A stretch of DNA of 6,931 bases, taken from positions 1 to 6,931 of the forward strand of contig JAFOTA010000196.1 of NCBI GenBank assembly GCA_017421145.1. Reading direction: 5' to 3'. Made by a program: the position numbers and the translations under genes. Origin of the DNA: Treponema sp. Lineage in GTDB: Bacteria; Spirochaetota; Spirochaetia; Treponematales; Treponemataceae. This document shows, piece by piece, positions 6,410 through 6,931 of the stretch; position 1 is the stretch's first letter, and each line of letters starts with the position of its first letter. The notes under the pieces were generated by a model. That model did not search any database. It saw only the letters and a list, made by a program, of their open reading frames with translations, and was not told where the DNA came from.

Positions 6410-6414
6410 CCTCC
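6410..6414 (-). promoter_or_regulatory. Ribosome binding site of the zinc-ribbon membrane protein
   Basis: On the minus strand GGAGG is followed by ATTAAAAA and the ATG. I see no convincing -10/-35 pair in the 43 bp between this gene and iorB, which fits read-through from iorB. Confidence 0.7.
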
Positions 6415-6444
6415 AATAAGCAACTGCCGGTTAAATTGCCAGAT

Positions 6445-6931
6445 TTAATTTTCTCTTCCAAGCTCGAACGCCTTTTTGTTCAGCTCAAGGAATTTCGGCG
6501 GCACACATGCTTCAAGGCTTTTTATCCATGCATCTTTCGGAATGTCGAAGTATGTGGAGAGCCGTCCCAAAAGAACTATGTTCACGGCTTTTGATGAACC
6601 GGCCTGTTCGGAAAGCGTAAGACAGTCCATTGCATCAACGTCCGCGCCTTTTTCCTGCATTTTTTCAACCAGATTTTCCGGGTAGACTGCAGCTCCCGTT
6701 ATGACCGGCATCGGGTCAATCCGCTGTGTGTTGGTCACGATTTTTCCACCCTTCTTTAAATACGGCAGCCATCTTGCGGCTTCCAGAAGCTCAAAACTTA
6801 CGATGATATCCGCCTCGCCTTTTTCGATAATCGGGGAATTCACTTTTTCACCGAAGCGGACGTAGGTAACGACAGAACCTCCGCGCTGACTCATTCCGTG
6901 CACTTCGCTGACCTTCACATCATAATTCTGA
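6445..6931 (-). CDS. iorB: Indolepyruvate:ferredoxin oxidoreductase subunit beta, C-terminal part (5' end outside window)
   Basis: 161 residues are visible. The frame stays open to the window edge (QNYD before VKVSEVHG), so a GTG at 6916-6918 is not the start. The family is usually about 190-200 residues, so roughly 30-40 are missing, including the expected N-terminal glycine-rich GxGGQG nucleotide-binding motif. The segment KVSEVHGMSQRGGSVVTYVR is the hallmark of the gamma-type domain of 2-oxoacid:ferredoxin oxidoreductases, followed by ADIIVSFELLEAARWLPYL and GGKIVTNTQRI-PMPV as in IorB. With IorA (thiamine diphosphate and iron-sulfur subunit) it oxidatively decarboxylates aryl pyruvates from aromatic amino acids to aryl-acyl-CoA, reducing ferredoxin in anaerobes. 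iorA would be expected just upstream, beyond the right edge. Other 2-oxoacid oxidoreductase gamma subunits are possible but fit less well. Confidence 0.85.
   Translation of the reverse strand, partial: QNYDVKVSEVHGMSQRGGSVVTYVRFGEKVNSPIIEKGEADIIVSFELLEAARWLPYLKKGGKIVTNTQRIDPMPVITGAAVYPENLVEKMQEKGADVDAMDCLTLSEQAGSSKAVNIVLLGRLSTYFDIPKDAWIKSLEACVPPKFLELNKKAFELGREN

Noticed and set aside
6402..6444. Terminator or promoter between iorB and the zinc-ribbon gene
   Set aside because: TGCC and GGCA-like words occur, but they do not form a continuous stem followed by a T-run, and no -10/-35 pair is convincing.
6916..6918. GTG as the start codon of the iorB frame
   Set aside because: The frame stays open to the window edge, and the residues on both sides match the interior of the IorB family. 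The N-terminal glycine-rich motif must lie beyond the edge.
1..6931. CRISPR arrays, insertion sequences, tRNA or rRNA genes, attachment sites
   Set aside because: I found no regularly spaced repeats, transposase-like frames, terminal inverted repeats flanking a gene, or cloverleaf-like segments.

Overview
The window (6931 bp, roughly 45% G+C by eye) reads as an ordinary bacterial chromosomal segment with strong AGGAGG-type ribosome binding sites and tight gene spacing. Gene content (a polyphosphate kinase/exopolyphosphatase pair, a trehalase-like glycosidase-fold protein, an indolepyruvate:ferredoxin oxidoreductase subunit typical of anaerobes) and base composition suggest an anaerobic, probably host-associated bacterium. 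My best guess is a Treponema-like spirochaete, held with only moderate confidence because no ribosomal RNA or unambiguous marker is present.

Layout: (1) Positions 1-450 hold the 3' end of an unrecognised, probably exported protein. (2) Positions 451-673 are a 223-bp intergenic region with phased A/T tracts, a good extended -10 promoter (TGaTATAAT) and a leader of about 110 nt crowded with inverted repeats. (3) Positions 674-5839 form a tight three-gene plus-strand operon: a trehalase-like/MGH1-like (alpha/alpha)6-barrel protein, a Ppx/GppA phosphatase with C-terminal HD domain, and a complete PPK1 polyphosphate kinase. The gaps are 9 and 12 bp, each carrying a strong Shine-Dalgarno. (4) Positions 5841-6931 hold two minus-strand genes that converge on ppk with a single base between the stop codons: a small two-helix membrane protein with a C-terminal zinc ribbon, and upstream of it the C-terminal part of indolepyruvate oxidoreductase subunit beta (iorB), which runs off the right edge.

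How the genes may work together: PPK1 makes polyphosphate from ATP (reversibly) and the Ppx-type enzyme would hydrolyse it or (p)ppGpp, so the operon controls a phosphate/energy store. The first gene is the surprise. It keeps the scaffold of a trehalase-like glycosidase, but several positions that I recall as active-site positions are changed, including the presumed general acid (Asp to Phe172). It may be a non-catalytic carbohydrate-binding or regulatory member of a polyphosphate operon. That reading is inference and rests on recalled family motifs, not a computed alignment.
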